Below are positions 35,697 through 46,200 of a DNA stretch of 64,000 nt, piece by piece; position 1 is the first letter of the stretch, and each line of letters starts with the position of its first letter. The notes below the pieces were generated by a model. It was given only the letters and a program-made list of their open reading frames with translations, did not search any database and was not told the DNA's origin. The position numbers and the translations under genes were made by a program. This stretch comes from Candidatus Saccharicenans sp. (GTDB lineage: Bacteria; Acidobacteriota; Aminicenantia; Aminicenantales; Saccharicenantaceae): the NCBI GenBank assembly GCA_030017715.1, contig JASEIU010000001.1, forward strand, positions 334,677 to 398,676, in the 5' to 3' direction.

Positions 35697-36323
35697 TTAA
35701 CGGAATTCTTTATCCACTATGGTCAGGCGCTCGGGATATTTTATTTCGCCAAAGGGGGTCATCACTCTGGGCTGGACGTCAAGAGCCAGACGCGAGCTGC
35801 TGCCGTTCCGCCCGCCGATGGCCAGGGCTAACTGCAGCAGTCGGTCGAGACCCTGATTCCCGAAGAATTCATAAAGGTCGAGGCTGAGCCGGATCGGAAT
35901 TGTGGTTTCCTGGCCCGTTCCGGGAATTTCAACAGGGGTATCAATATCTCCATAAACTGTGGGTTGACCGTCGATCAGCAACCGGGCGGCCAGGCCGCTC
36001 AGGGTTGCGGTGGTTTTAACCTTACCGGCGGAGCCGTCGTTGGGGTTGATGGCCACCACATTAAGTATAAATTCCACCGGCAATTTTTTTGAACCGAAGA
36101 ACTGAGCCAGCTTTAATCCATCCTGAACGGAGAAATCATTGAGACTGCTTTTGTTGCTTATAGATATGCCGGCCAGCGAAAAACCTTCCACCTGCCCCAG
36201 CTTAAACTTGAGGCGCTGGAGCTGGGCCAGATTGCTGGCCAGGTCGGTCAGTGAAGCACAGCTCTGAAAAATAAAGACTGAGGCTAGAAGGATGGCTCCT
36301 GTGACCGCAATTCTTTTTGCCAT
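35697..36323 (-). CDS. LEA14/WHy-like lipoprotein
   Basis: 208 residues with a lipoprotein signal (hydrophobic core then FQSC, lipidated C22). A single beta-rich domain resembles the late-embryogenesis-abundant type 2/WHy fold: GVAGIS-like spacing in GFSLAGISISNKSS, FILNVVAINPNDG and TPVEIPGTGQETTIPIRLSL. Function of bacterial members is unclear, possibly envelope stress protection. It is monocistronic and converges on the pilus operon. Confidence 0.65.
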   Translation of the reverse strand: MAKRIAVTGAILLASVFIFQSCASLTDLASNLAQLQRLKFKLGQVEGFSLAGISISNKSSLNDFSVQDGLKLAQFFGSKKLPVEFILNVVAINPNDGSAGKVKTTATLSGLAARLLIDGQPTVYGDIDTPVEIPGTGQETTIPIRLSLDLYEFFGNQGLDRLLQLALAIGGRNGSSSRLALDVQPRVMTPFGEIKYPERLTIVDKEFR

Positions 36324-36481
36324 GACGAACTCCCTTATTTAGTGAGTCTTTATTTTTAAGCTATTTCCTCTGGATTTCTTAAAAACTGTTTTCGGGGCGA
36401 TATTATAATCCATATTATGAAAAGATTAAAGAAAAGAGAGCTAAGAAGTGGCAGCTTTGTTACCCGATGGCCAAAATTAGC

Positions 36482-36590
36482 AGGAGGGTCCTGGCACGGC
36501 GTGCCTCCTCCTGTCCTTGCTCCACCCATCCCCCCGTGGGAAACTCCTTCCGCTGCGGGCGGTTCGGAGACAGGCCAGTCCAGCCTCCGG
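36482..36590 (+). repeat. Intergenic dispersed repeat, copy 4
   Basis: Core copy starting AGGAGGGTCCTGGCACGG and ending near CCAGTCCAGCCTCC. It shares CTCCACCCATCCCCCCGTGG and GCTGCGGGCGGTTCGGAGAC with copies 2 and 3. It lies between the lipoprotein gene and the frameshifted zincin gene; the flanks 36324-36481 and 36591-36732 hold no gene. Confidence 0.9.
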
Positions 36591-36732
36591 CAATCATTAC
36601 CTCCAATCAGGAGAACAGAAATGTTTCCTGTATAGAACCATCGAATTCTCTCATTTCCGGGCAACCTTTTGTTCTTCGGGTAAGTCATTGATTACTGATG
36701 ATATCAGTCCAGAACTGAAAGGAGTGCAGGAA

Positions 36733-37868
36733 TTGAATTTTAAGAAGCCAGATTGGCTATTGATAGTTCTGTTTCTGCTGGCCTTTTTCATCCCTGCTCA
36801 AGCTGAGACCAGGTCTGGCAAGGGGCGCATATCTATAAGGAATGATGAGACTCTATTCACCACTTTTGCCTTTATTACCGTTGGGTCGTTTGAAGCTGTT
36901 GATAAAGAAAAAATGGTTCCTATCAAGGAATTGAATTTGTGTGGCGAAGGCTCAACAGAACTCTTGAACCCGGCTACCTGGAGAAAATCCGCAGACAATG
37001 CCGGGAATTCCAAAAGGACAGGATGTTCGAGTATCGGGCAACCGTGCTTGCCTTGAACTCATCGCCTCCCCCGCAGATACGTTTTCTGAAGGAAGAAATT
37101 GAGATGTACGCTGAGGCAAGAGGTGTCAATGTTAAGGATACCCTGTCTACTTTCAGGGGGCTCGAACTGCTGCCTGAAATGCTGACCGAATTTTATCTCA
37201 GAGCAAACATCAGAGAACTTTACGAAGACTGTCAGCCCTGGTATGAAGAGGCTGTCTTTGAATATCAAAGAATAGTGTCACGATTGCTGGCAGCTGCCCT
37301 TGAATATCTCAAAATGAATGAAGCAAGTGTAGAATTTGGATTTGACTGCGTGGTAATAATCCCTAATTTGATAGGTCCTCGAGGCTCTGCCATGGGACCC
37401 GTCTGGAGGGGAATTAAATATGATGTGTATACACCGTGGGACAGAATTTCCTGGTCGCCCCATGAGCTTATACATGATATGATGGCGCCGCTAACGAAAT
37501 CCGACCAACATCTTGACCTTATTCTATCAATCACAAATTCAATCTGGGCGAATATCGAAAAGACGCCGGCCAAAGATTATTATCAAGATCCGATCAGCTT
37601 TTTTGATGAATGCCTGGTCAGGACCATAGACCACCTGGTGGCAGAAGGTCACGATAAGGCCGGCAATCGAGACCGCCTCAGAGCCGCATTGTCAGCACAG
37701 GCAAACAGAGGCTTTGTTCTTTGCCCATTAATGCTGGAAGTCTTATCGGACTATGAGAGGTCCGGCCAATCATTTCGGGATTTCTTCCCTGAATTTTTGC
37801 TCATTCTGAAGAAAAAGCTCAGCGGACAGGAGGAAAAGGCAATGGTTGATTGTAAGAGAGGCAGCTGA
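36733..37868 (+). pseudogene. Frameshifted exported zincin-like (DUF4932-like) protein
   Basis: Two frames make one protein. The first starts at TTG 36733 (AAAGGAG eight bases upstream) with a signal peptide (NFKKPDWLLIVLFLLAFFI to PAQA) and runs through FTTFAFITVGSFE and MVPIKE. The second continues from about 36936 with FVWRRLNRTLEPGYLEKIRR to the stop at 37868. Deleting one copy of a tandem GAATT (36928-36937) joins them exactly as MVPIKEFVWRRLNR. The C-terminal part has HELIH (HExxH) and FFDECLVRTIDH, a zinc-peptidase-like pair; the layout resembles DUF4932. It may be a true pseudogene, a phase-variable gene or a sequencing error. The second frame alone would use GTG 36939 and lack the signal. 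Confidence 0.72.
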
Positions 37869-37927
37869 ATGTGGTAAAATTCTCCCCGGCTCAAAAATTG
37901 AATTGCTAAAGAATAAGAGAGACGGTC

Positions 37928-38212
37928 ATGGCCGTGGTCAGGGTTAAAGTGAAATTCTTTGCCTACTTCCGCGAAATATTTGGCGCCAGGGAGAAGGAGC
38001 TGGCGGTGGAAAAGGGCAGCACTCCGGGAGATGTTTTGAGCCGAATCATTGAGACGCCCCGCCAGAGAGAGGAACTGTTTAAGGAAGGTCAGTTAAGATC
38101 CCAGGTTGTTATCATGGTCAACGGTTCGGTTGTGCCGGCCGAAGCTCTGAATTCCCGCCGGCTCGAAGACCATTCGGTGGTGGCCATCTTTCCGATGATG
38201 GGAGGGGGCTGA
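37928..38212 (+). CDS. MoaD/ThiS family ubiquitin-like sulfur carrier
   Basis: 94 residues of beta-grasp fold: VRVKVKFFAYFREIFGAREK at the start, VMVNG-type IMVNGSVVPAEALNSRRL in the middle, and the required C-terminal Gly-Gly (PMMGGG). Such proteins carry sulfur as a C-terminal thiocarboxylate for molybdopterin, thiamine or tungstopterin. No moa, thi or aldehyde oxidoreductase gene is next to it, so the pathway is open. The ATG follows GAGACGG-like sequence. Confidence 0.85.
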   Translation: MAVVRVKVKFFAYFREIFGAREKELAVEKGSTPGDVLSRIIETPRQREELFKEGQLRSQVVIMVNGSVVPAEALNSRRLEDHSVVAIFPMMGGG

Positions 38213-38441
38213 GCCGTTTACTGAATGTGCCGGATCCGACCTTTCCCGTTTTTTCCAACGTCAGGCGCTTATAATCCTGAACATACTTGAAGACCCTGAT
38301 TCGCCACCTGATAAAAATTATCTTGACAAATTTCAGCATAATTAAAAAATAAGAATCTTTAACAGTTTATCTGGATAAAGGTTTTTTCCAAATAATCAGG
38401 ACCAACCTCAGGTCAAATAATTTGAGTCCGGTGGAGGGATT

Positions 38442-40772
38442 ATGAAAAAACAGTTCAAATCAGCTTGCGCAGCCCTGATTCTTTCCCTGATTTTCTTAAC
38501 GATTTCGGTTCTGGGTCAGGGAAAGCTTGAGGATTACCAGAGAGCCTGGAGCCTCAGGGAAAAGTATGAAAGTCTGGTCTCTAACGTGCCGGAGCGGCCG
38601 GTCTGGATAGAAAAGGCACCGCGCTTCTGGTATCGGAAAACAGTGAAAGGCGGTCAGGAGTTTGTCCTGGTTGACGCGGAAAAGCTAACCAAGGGGCCGG
38701 CTTTTGACCACCAGCAACTGGCGGCTGCTCTCAATAAAGAAACAGGAGAAAAATTCACCGCTACCACTCTGCCATTCAGGGCGATAAATTTTGTTGAAAA
38801 TGAGAAGTATCTGGAGTTTGAGTTCAAGGATTCGGTCTGGCGTTGCGACCTGGCTAGCTACGAGCTCAAGAAGACCGGTCCGGCCCGGATGCGCTCCGGA
38901 CAGCGGGACGGCTGGCAGGATTTGAGCGGCCCGCCGGCCCAGGCGGCTTCAACCGAAAGCAAGGCTTCACCCGATAAGAAGTGGGAGGCTTATATCCGCA
39001 ATTATAACGTCTGGCTGCGTTCGACGGAGACCAAAGAAGAATTTCCTCTGAGCCGTGACGGCAGCGAAGGAAATTACTACACCTATCAATCGCTGCTCTG
39101 GTCCCCCGATTCTAAGAAATTGCTGGCGGTGCGCATCCGTCCCGGTTTCCGCCGCCTGGTTCATTATGTGGAATCTTCGCCGGCCGACCAGCTCCAGCCG
39201 AAATATTTTTCTATAGGTTATACCAAACCGGGCGACCCGCTTCCGGTTCCGCAGCCAGTGCTGTTCCTTATTGAAACCAGGCAGAAGATCGATATTGATA
39301 ATTCTCTTTTTCCCAATCCTTATAGTCTCACTGAGTTTTCCTGGCGCAAGGACAGCCGGGCTTTCACTTTTGAGTACAATCAGCGCGGACATCAGGTTTA
39401 CCGGGTGATTGAAGTCGAAGCCGTCACCGGAAAGCCGAGAGCCATCATCAATGAAGAGAGCCCAACTTTCTTCTGTTATTCCAGCAAAAAGTATCGCTAT
39501 GATCTGGCTGACGGAAAAGAAATAATCTGGATGTCCGAGCGCGACGGTTGGAACCACCTTTATCTTTATGACGGTCAGACCGGTCAGGTGAAGAATCAGA
39601 TTACGAAAGGCGAGTGGGTGGTGCGCAGCGTCGAGCGAATTGATGAGGAGGGCCGTCAAATCTGGTTCCTGGGAAGCGGGATGTATCCTGGCCGGGACCC
39701 GTATTTTCTGCATCTTTACCGGGTGAATCTCGATGGCACTGGACTTGAGACTCTTACTGAAGTTGATGCCAACCACACCGTCACTCTGTCCCCGGACCTG
39801 AAGTACTATCTGGACCTTTACTCCCGGGTGGACCTGGCTCCGGAAATGAAGCTCAGACGAACGGAAGACAGGCAAGTGCTGCTGGAACTGGAAAAGGCCG
39901 ACCTGTCCGAACTCAAGAAGGCTGGCTGGCGGGCGCCCGAGGTTTTTGCGGCCAGGGGGCGTGACGGCCAGACCGATATCTGGGGCCTCATCATCCGTCC
40001 CTCCAATTTTAATCCCAAGAAAAAGTACCCGGTAATCGAATACATCTACGCCGGTCCGCACTCCTCCTTTGTTCCCAAGAGCTTTTTTGCCTGGAACCAG
40101 ATGATGTCCTTAGCCGAGCTTGGTTTCATAGTGGTTCAGATTGACGGCCTGGGCACCAGCAATCGCTCGAAGGCTTTTCATGATGTCAGCTGGAAGAATA
40201 TCAAGGATGCCGGTTTTCCCGACCGGATTCTCTGGCATAAAGCAGTGGCCGCGAAATATCCTTATTATGATATTAGCCGGGTTGGCATCTACGGCACCTC
40301 AGCCGGCGGGCAGAATACTCTGGCCGCGCTGCTGTTTCATCCGGATTTCTACAAGGTCGGATTTGCGGCCGCCGGTTGCCATGATAACCGCATGGACAAA
40401 ATATGGTGGAATGAGCAGTGGATGGGCTGGCCGCTCGGTCCAGAATATGAAGCCTCTTCCAACACTGTTAATGCCCATCGTCTGCGCGGGAAGTTGCTGC
40501 TGGTGGTTCCAGAGCTCGATACCAACGTGGACCCGGCCACGACTTACCAGGTGGTTAATGCACTGATCAAAGCCGGCAAAGATTTTGAGCTGTTAGTTGT
40601 GCCCGGTGCCAATCACGGTTCCGGTGGAGTCTATGGCGAAAGAAAAAGGAATGACTTTTTTGTTCGCCATCTGCTTGGAGTCAATCCGCCAGACTGGAAC
40701 AGGCTTGACATAAAATTGCCCGAACCGCGGCCTTCCTTTCTGCCCAGAACTCCCGAGGAAATAATCGAGTGA
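38442..40772 (+). CDS. Exported S9 family (dipeptidyl-peptidase IV-like) peptidase
   Basis: 776 residues with a signal peptide ([20 protein letters not shown]). An N-terminal beta-propeller is followed by an alpha/beta-hydrolase domain. The catalytic triad is seen as S620 in [10 protein letters not shown]693 in PELDTNVDP and H725 in [14 protein letters not shown]-like enzymes release dipeptides after proline in the periplasm; exact specificity is not certain. Start ATG 38442 follows GGAGG. It stands alone after a 230-base gap that includes a TTGACA at 38323. Confidence 0.92.
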   Translation: MKKQFKSACAALILSLIFLTISVLGQGKLEDYQRAWSLREKYESLVSNVPERPVWIEKAPRFWYRKTVKGGQEFVLVDAEKLTKGPAFDHQQLAAALNKETGEKFTATTLPFRAINFVENEKYLEFEFKDSVWRCDLASYELKKTGPARMRSGQRDGWQDLSGPPAQAASTESKASPDKKWEAYIRNYNVWLRSTETKEEFPLSRDGSEGNYYTYQSLLWSPDSKKLLAVRIRPGFRRLVHYVESSPADQLQPKYFSIGYTKPGDPLPVPQPVLFLIETRQKIDIDNSLFPNPYSLTEFSWRKDSRAFTFEYNQRGHQVYRVIEVEAVTGKPRAIINEESPTFFCYSSKKYRYDLADGKEIIWMSERDGWNHLYLYDGQTGQVKNQITKGEWVVRSVERIDEEGRQIWFLGSGMYPGRDPYFLHLYRVNLDGTGLETLTEVDANHTVTLSPDLKYYLDLYSRVDLAPEMKLRRTEDRQVLLELEKADLSELKKAGWRAPEVFAARGRDGQTDIWGLIIRPSNFNPKKKYPVIEYIYAGPHSSFVPKSFFAWNQMMSLAELGFIVVQIDGLGTSNRSKAFHDVSWKNIKDAGFPDRILWHKAVAAKYPYYDISRVGIYGTSAGGQNTLAALLFHPDFYKVGFAAAGCHDNRMDKIWWNEQWMGWPLGPEYEASSNTVNAHRLRGKLLLVVPELDTNVDPATTYQVVNALIKAGKDFELLVVPGANHGSGGVYGERKRNDFFVRHLLGVNPPDWNRLDIKLPEPRPSFLPRTPEEIIE

Positions 40773-40804
40773 TAATTCAGGCTGGTCAGATTAAAGAATC
40801 CGGG

Positions 40805-42904
40805 CTACTCAGAAACTCGAAGAGTTAGATTGCGGGAAGCTCGGGCGCCGGTTCTTTTGTCTGCGGCCTGAAGGTGAAGATAATAATTGCCCGGCTGGAG
40901 TGGTTCTGTTCTTATTCTGAGAAGATAAGTCTGCCGACCGGCTTCGTTTCGAGCCGAAACGGGAGTGATTGAAGAAGACACTGCGATCGGCTGATTTTCA
41001 TCGGACCGAAGCAGGCGGCCGCTGAATTCCAGTTCCGGATTTTCCAGGTTGGCCCAGCCACAGCTCACCAGGACATAAAATTCTTCAGTTCCCGTTCTCA
41101 GGCCTGACCCCAGCGGCTGGTACCGGCTGAGACCGGGCGGGAAGAATTGCGGGCTGTTTTCGAAAACCGACACCCGGTCAGCAATCAGCAGGGCCGGCAG
41201 GCCCAATGTCAGTTTTTCGGATTGGCTCTGGTTGATGACCAGGTCGGAGCTGCCCAGAGCCGACTGCCCGGTGGCCAGGTTCCTCATCACCACCCGGCAG
41301 CGGTAATTTCCCGGCGGCAATTCCATCGAGGGTGAAAAATAAACCGTTCCGGCCTCAGTTTCGGAAAGTGAGCTCAGTTTTATTTTTCTGCGCTCCATAG
41401 AAGCAATCTGTCCATCTTTATCAAAAACGATGAAAATCAGTTCTAATTTGTTTCCGGCCAGCTTTTCTATTTCCTCTCTGACCAGCCTGGTCCAGAGAAT
41501 TAAATTTTCTCGGTCCTTTTCATAAAAGGTTAAGCCGCCTGCCGGCAAGGGCAGAGGTTCCTGGAGCAGAGGTTTTTCGCTCAGACAGAGGTCAACCAGA
41601 TGGAGCTGTTTTTCGACCGGAGTCAGTTCATTGAATGGTCTGGGGTTGAAATAGCCCCTCTGGGCATAGACTTTAACTTTCGGGCGGTTGACCTTTACCC
41701 GGACCTGGTGATACTGTCCGTCCCAGCTTTCATCCACATAATAGCCAAGGACGTAATAGCAGCCGGTTATCTGCTGGACGTCATCCATTCCCCGGGCAAA
41801 ATTATGGACGTTGCCGAAATATTTCCCGCCTGAATAATCGGCAATCTTGCCCAGGGTCAGGATCCCGGTCAGCCTGATGTCCTGGTTGATCCGGGTTACG
41901 CTGTCCTCGGTGTCATAAGCATAGACCACCAGGTTGGCGTGACTGATGGCTTTCTGCATATCGTCAAGGTAGTACTGAAGCTGGGTCTGTCCCCAGTCCT
42001 GTCTCCAGGCGCCGCGGCTCTGATCCTGAGTCTGAATTCCGTAAAAAAGCGAATAGGGAATGCCGGCCGAAAACAGGATGAGATGTTTGATTCCGGGGAT
42101 ATAACCGAGTGCCCTGGACAGCCTGGTCATTTCCCGCAGGAAAGTTAGAGCCTGGACCCGGCTTTCCGAGGTCATGAAGGCCCGTTTCATTTCTTCGGAA
42201 ATGTTGGCCGAATCCATGATGGGGTCTTTTTCGGGTTTGGACCAGATGCCGGCTCCCACCCCGCCTCTCTGGCTGACATCGAGCGGGTTTTCTTCGGTGG
42301 CCTGCTGCCAGTATCTTTGCTCCAGGTTTTCCACGCTGCTCTGGTAGTTTCTCAGGCCCACGGATTCGACGAACTTGCGGATTTTCTGGTGGTCCCTGGT
42401 CAGGTATTCCCGGACGGCCAGCCCGCCCTCTAAGGAGTAGGTGATGATGCCTATTTCATCTGTCGGCTGGCTCATCTTATCCAGAAAATGCAGGGCCGCC
42501 GCCCTGGTGGCCCGCAGCCCTTTGGGATTGTTATAGACAAAGTCGAATAGGAAGAAAAATTTGCGGCTGGCGGTTTCCGGAGCGGTGGAACTTTGTTCAG
42601 GCGCCGTTTCCGATTCCGGTTTCAGAAGAAAGGAATGCAGATGTTTTTCGAATTCAGTCAGATTTTTTCTCTGTCCGTTGTCATAAACTTCAAACTCCTG
42701 TTTCTCCAGGTCGGTAATTGGCCGGCCTTTATGGTCGGTGACATAGACCTGGATTAATTTCAGGGTGACCGATATTTGGTGTTTGGGTTTGAATTGAGTC
42801 GGTTCTTCCTGGGCGAGGATGAGGGCCGGAAAGTGCAGGCTAAATAGCAAGAGGATCAGGGAGGCGAGAATAGAATCAGCCCGGTTTGTCCGTCTAATTT
42901 TCAT
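40805..42904 (-). CDS. VWFA-related acidobacterial-type exported protein
   Basis: 699 residues with a signal sequence (ILASLILLLFSLHFPALILA) and the family opening ISVTLKLIQVYVTDHKGRPI, then DLEKQEFEVYDNGQ. A von Willebrand A-like domain is present (FFFLFDFVYNNPKGLRATRA, then GIITYSLEGGLAVREYLT). The MIDAS motif is DxFxx rather than DxSxS, as usual in this family. The C-terminal half is beta-rich. This family is abundant in Acidobacteriota and relatives, which supports the host assignment. ATG 42904 is preferred to an upstream TTG (42928). A -10-like TATAAT is at 42955-42960 (minus). Function unknown. Confidence 0.88.
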   Translation of the reverse strand: MKIRRTNRADSILASLILLLFSLHFPALILAQEEPTQFKPKHQISVTLKLIQVYVTDHKGRPITDLEKQEFEVYDNGQRKNLTEFEKHLHSFLLKPESETAPEQSSTAPETASRKFFFLFDFVYNNPKGLRATRAAALHFLDKMSQPTDEIGIITYSLEGGLAVREYLTRDHQKIRKFVESVGLRNYQSSVENLEQRYWQQATEENPLDVSQRGGVGAGIWSKPEKDPIMDSANISEEMKRAFMTSESRVQALTFLREMTRLSRALGYIPGIKHLILFSAGIPYSLFYGIQTQDQSRGAWRQDWGQTQLQYYLDDMQKAISHANLVVYAYDTEDSVTRINQDIRLTGILTLGKIADYSGGKYFGNVHNFARGMDDVQQITGCYYVLGYYVDESWDGQYHQVRVKVNRPKVKVYAQRGYFNPRPFNELTPVEKQLHLVDLCLSEKPLLQEPLPLPAGGLTFYEKDRENLILWTRLVREEIEKLAGNKLELIFIVFDKDGQIASMERRKIKLSSLSETEAGTVYFSPSMELPPGNYRCRVVMRNLATGQSALGSSDLVINQSQSEKLTLGLPALLIADRVSVFENSPQFFPPGLSRYQPLGSGLRTGTEEFYVLVSCGWANLENPELEFSGRLLRSDENQPIAVSSSITPVSARNEAGRQTYLLRIRTEPLQPGNYYLHLQAADKRTGARASRNLTLRVSE

Positions 42905-43147
42905 CTTAACCAGCCATCGAATTTCCAAGCCTTAAATTTAAATGACTTAACCTTATTATAATCCTGATGCCCGGGCAAATCACCAGCAATTAGTTCGCCC
43001 TTATATTCCGGTTGTTGCGGGAAAGGGCCATCATCTTCACTCCCGGGCTTACTCAATCTCCTTCCCAACTGCCGGTTCACCACTACGACGCTCCCGGATA
43101 CTCCCCTTACCCTGGATACCATGTCTTAACCTGAAAGAAGGGCTTTT

Positions 43148-43176
43148 TTGACTCCAGCCGGAATAAAGATTAAAAT
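43148..43176 (+). promoter_or_regulatory. Promoter of the 1540-residue fusion gene
   Basis: TTGACT (43148-43153), 17-base spacer, TAAAAT (43171-43176). The leader is about 48 bases and contains an AACCG/CGGTT inverted repeat near 43206-43218. The rest of the 42929-43147 spacer shows nothing else. Confidence 0.65.
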
Positions 43177-43230
43177 GACATTCTGGATTGTTGGAAGACT
43201 TTAAGAACCGGAACGGTTTTGTTTATTTAA

Positions 43231-46200
43231 ATGCGCCAGGATATTCCTCGAAAAGGTGAAACTGTCAGTCTGCTTGAAGATTTATTGACTGCTTTTTCAT
43301 CTCAGCCTGAGAATAATAAGTCGGAACTGGCCGAGAAAATTGTTCAAACAGCAGCCGGTTTGATTTCTTCTGGTAGCGTGGCCAGTTTGAGTTCGGCTGC
43401 TGTCCGGGATTATCTGACTCAAACTTCCAGGCCATCTTTCCTGCAGAAACTCAGCTGTCCCCAGGGCTGCTGGGCCTGGGCCGAAACCTGTCTGGCTTTT
43501 ATCCGGCAGTCCGGATACAGGTTGCTTGATCTGTTCGAAGACCGGGTCAGGGAAGATCCGGAAAGGCTTCTCTTCATCGACCTCTCCGACGGCCGGACCA
43601 GTCAATGGACTTATTCTGAAATAGCCAGTTATCTTCGGCTCCTGGCCGGAAGCTTCTATTTGTTCTCCGGAAAACGGGAACCGAAACTGGCCATCTTCAG
43701 CGAAAATCATCTTGATACGGCCTGCGTCGACCTGGCCTGCCTGTTCTATGACATTCTGGTTTCTCCACTGAATCCGGCTTTTAATCTTGACAATCTGGAA
43801 ATGATCTTCAACCAGTTGCAATTCAACCTCGTTGTGACTGATTCCCCGGAAAGGATAAAACTGCTGGCGGCTCTCAAGCAAAAAACCGGCCTGGACTTTG
43901 AAATCCTGTCTACCCGGCGGTTTGATATTCCTGATTTACAGGTCAGTCTGCTGGGAGAAAAAGTTAGAAGTATCAATCCTGTCTCAGCCGAGGAGATTCT
44001 CCAGAAAAGACGGTTAAAATCCCTGGAAGAAGTCTGCACCGTCATGTTCACCTCGGGCAGCACCGGTCAGCCCAAGGGAGTTTCATTTTCTGAATACAAT
44101 CTCATTTCCAAGAGATTCTGCCGGGCGGCGGCCCTGCCGGCTGTGGGCCAGGATGAGGTCCTGCTGGCATTTCTACCTCTCTATCACACCTTCGGCAGAT
44201 ATTTTGAGTTGCTGGGCTCGATTTTCTGGAGAGGGACTTATGTTTTTTCGGGCAACCCTTCCGTTGAGACCCTGTTCAGTCTTTTCCCTAAGATTAACCC
44301 GACAGGATTGGTCAGCGTTCCGATTCGCTGGCTGCAAATTTATGAAAAATGTCTGGAAGAGCTCAAAAAGCTGTCTCCGGGCGAAGATTCGGCTGAGGCT
44401 ATCAGGTCCATTATAGGTTCCCGCCTGCGGTGGGGAATTTCGGCTGCCGGGTATCTTGACCCCCGGGTGTTTCATTTCTTTGAGAAGCACGGGGTCAATC
44501 TGGTGAGCGGGTTTGGTCTGACCGAAGCCACCGGCGGATTGACCATGACTCCGCCCGGCGCTTATCTGGATAATACCCAGGGCCGGCCTCTGCCCGGCGT
44601 GGAACTGAAGCTGAGCCCCGAAGGAGAGCTTCTGGCCAGAGGACATTACATAGCTCGCTATCTCGAGGACAAAGGGCCGGGCGACAGAATTCCTTTTCCC
44701 GGAGACGAGGAAAACGATTACTGGCTCAAAACCGGAGACATCTTTCGGGTTCTGCCGAACGGCTATTACCGGATAGTTGACCGCATCAAGGACATTTATA
44801 AGAATAACCGCGGCCAGACCATCGCCCCCAGGAAGGTGGAAGATAAATTTAGGTCTGTCCCCGGCATAAAAAATGCTTTTCTGGTCGGCGACGGGCGACC
44901 TTACAATGTTCTCCTGATTGTGCCGGACGAAAGCTTTCCTGAGTTCAGCACGGTGCTTGGGAAGGAAGGGCTGGAACAATATTATAAACGAATCATAGAG
45001 GCGGCCAATCTGGAGCTGGCGCCCTATGAGCGGATCATAAATTTTGCTCTGCTCGACAGAGATTTCAGCCGGGAGCGGGGGGAGCTGACGGCCAAAGGTT
45101 CCTTTAACCGGAAAAATGTCGTTGCCGTAAATTCTGAACTGATAGAAAGCCTTTATAGAAAGAGTTATCTGGAAATCGAGACCGAAACTTTCAGATTGAG
45201 AATTCCTTTCTGGGTGATACGGGATGTAGGTTTGCTGGAAAGCGATTTCAACTATGAAAACGGAAGGTTAATCGACCGGGGACGTAACCTCGCTCTGGAG
45301 ATCAAACCTGCGAAAAAGAAGGGAACCTACCGCGTCGGAGACCTGATTTATGAGATGGCCGACGGGTTGATCGACCTGGGCTTATTTTCCCGCCAGCCTT
45401 ACCTGTGGTGCGGAAACCAGAGTCTGGTTGATTTTCTGCCCGTTAAAGAAGGCTGGGATACGGCCCATCCCAACATCTCATTGCGAATAAAGTTGCCGCC
45501 GGAAGAAGAAATCAGGAAGTTGAAAGAGACAGCTTCGCCGCGGGGAATTACCGACCTTTCTTTACTCCGGGTCCATCAATTAATAACCAGGATTTATTTT
45601 GGCCGGGACGAAGAAGCCCAGGAAGCCATGCGCCTGGTAGAAAAGTTGCTCTATGAATCCGAAAGCCTGAGAATCTCGACCCTGCTCCGTCTCAGGCTGG
45701 AAGCCATGGCCGGTCACCCCCTGGAGAGAGTGCGCTGCTGGGCCTATCGACTATTAATTCTGGATAATCTTCTTCCGGGATACAGCCCTGCCTTAGAGGC
45801 TTTCGTTGAATCGGGAAAAACCTTCCTCAACGAGGAATCGATAGAAGAAATTACCTCTTCGGTTCTGGAAAGCGGCCGGTTCGAAGCGCTTAGAAAAAGA
45901 ATGGCCGGCTACAGGACCACTCTTAAATGGCCGGCTTCTCCGGCTACCATCGCCCAGTTCAAGCAGTTGTTCCAGTTGCTATCGGACTTTGCCCGGATGC
46001 ATCCTGAATTTACTTCCCGGGTGGCGGCGGAACTGGCCAGCTGGGCTCTGCACCGGGAAGACAGAGCTCTGGCGGCCGAGGCCGAGCGCATTCTGAGAGA
46101 ACTTTATCTTGTCAACCGGTTGAAAATAAAACTGAAACTTCCGGAAGATTTCCGGCAGCGGCTGGAGGGGAAGCTGCAACTGTCCGGCGAATTTTCAGAC

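Noticed and set aside
38967..40061. Minus-strand 364-codon frame inside the S9 peptidase gene
   Set aside because: Shadow of the peptidase; the plus strand carries the full catalytic triad and signal peptide.
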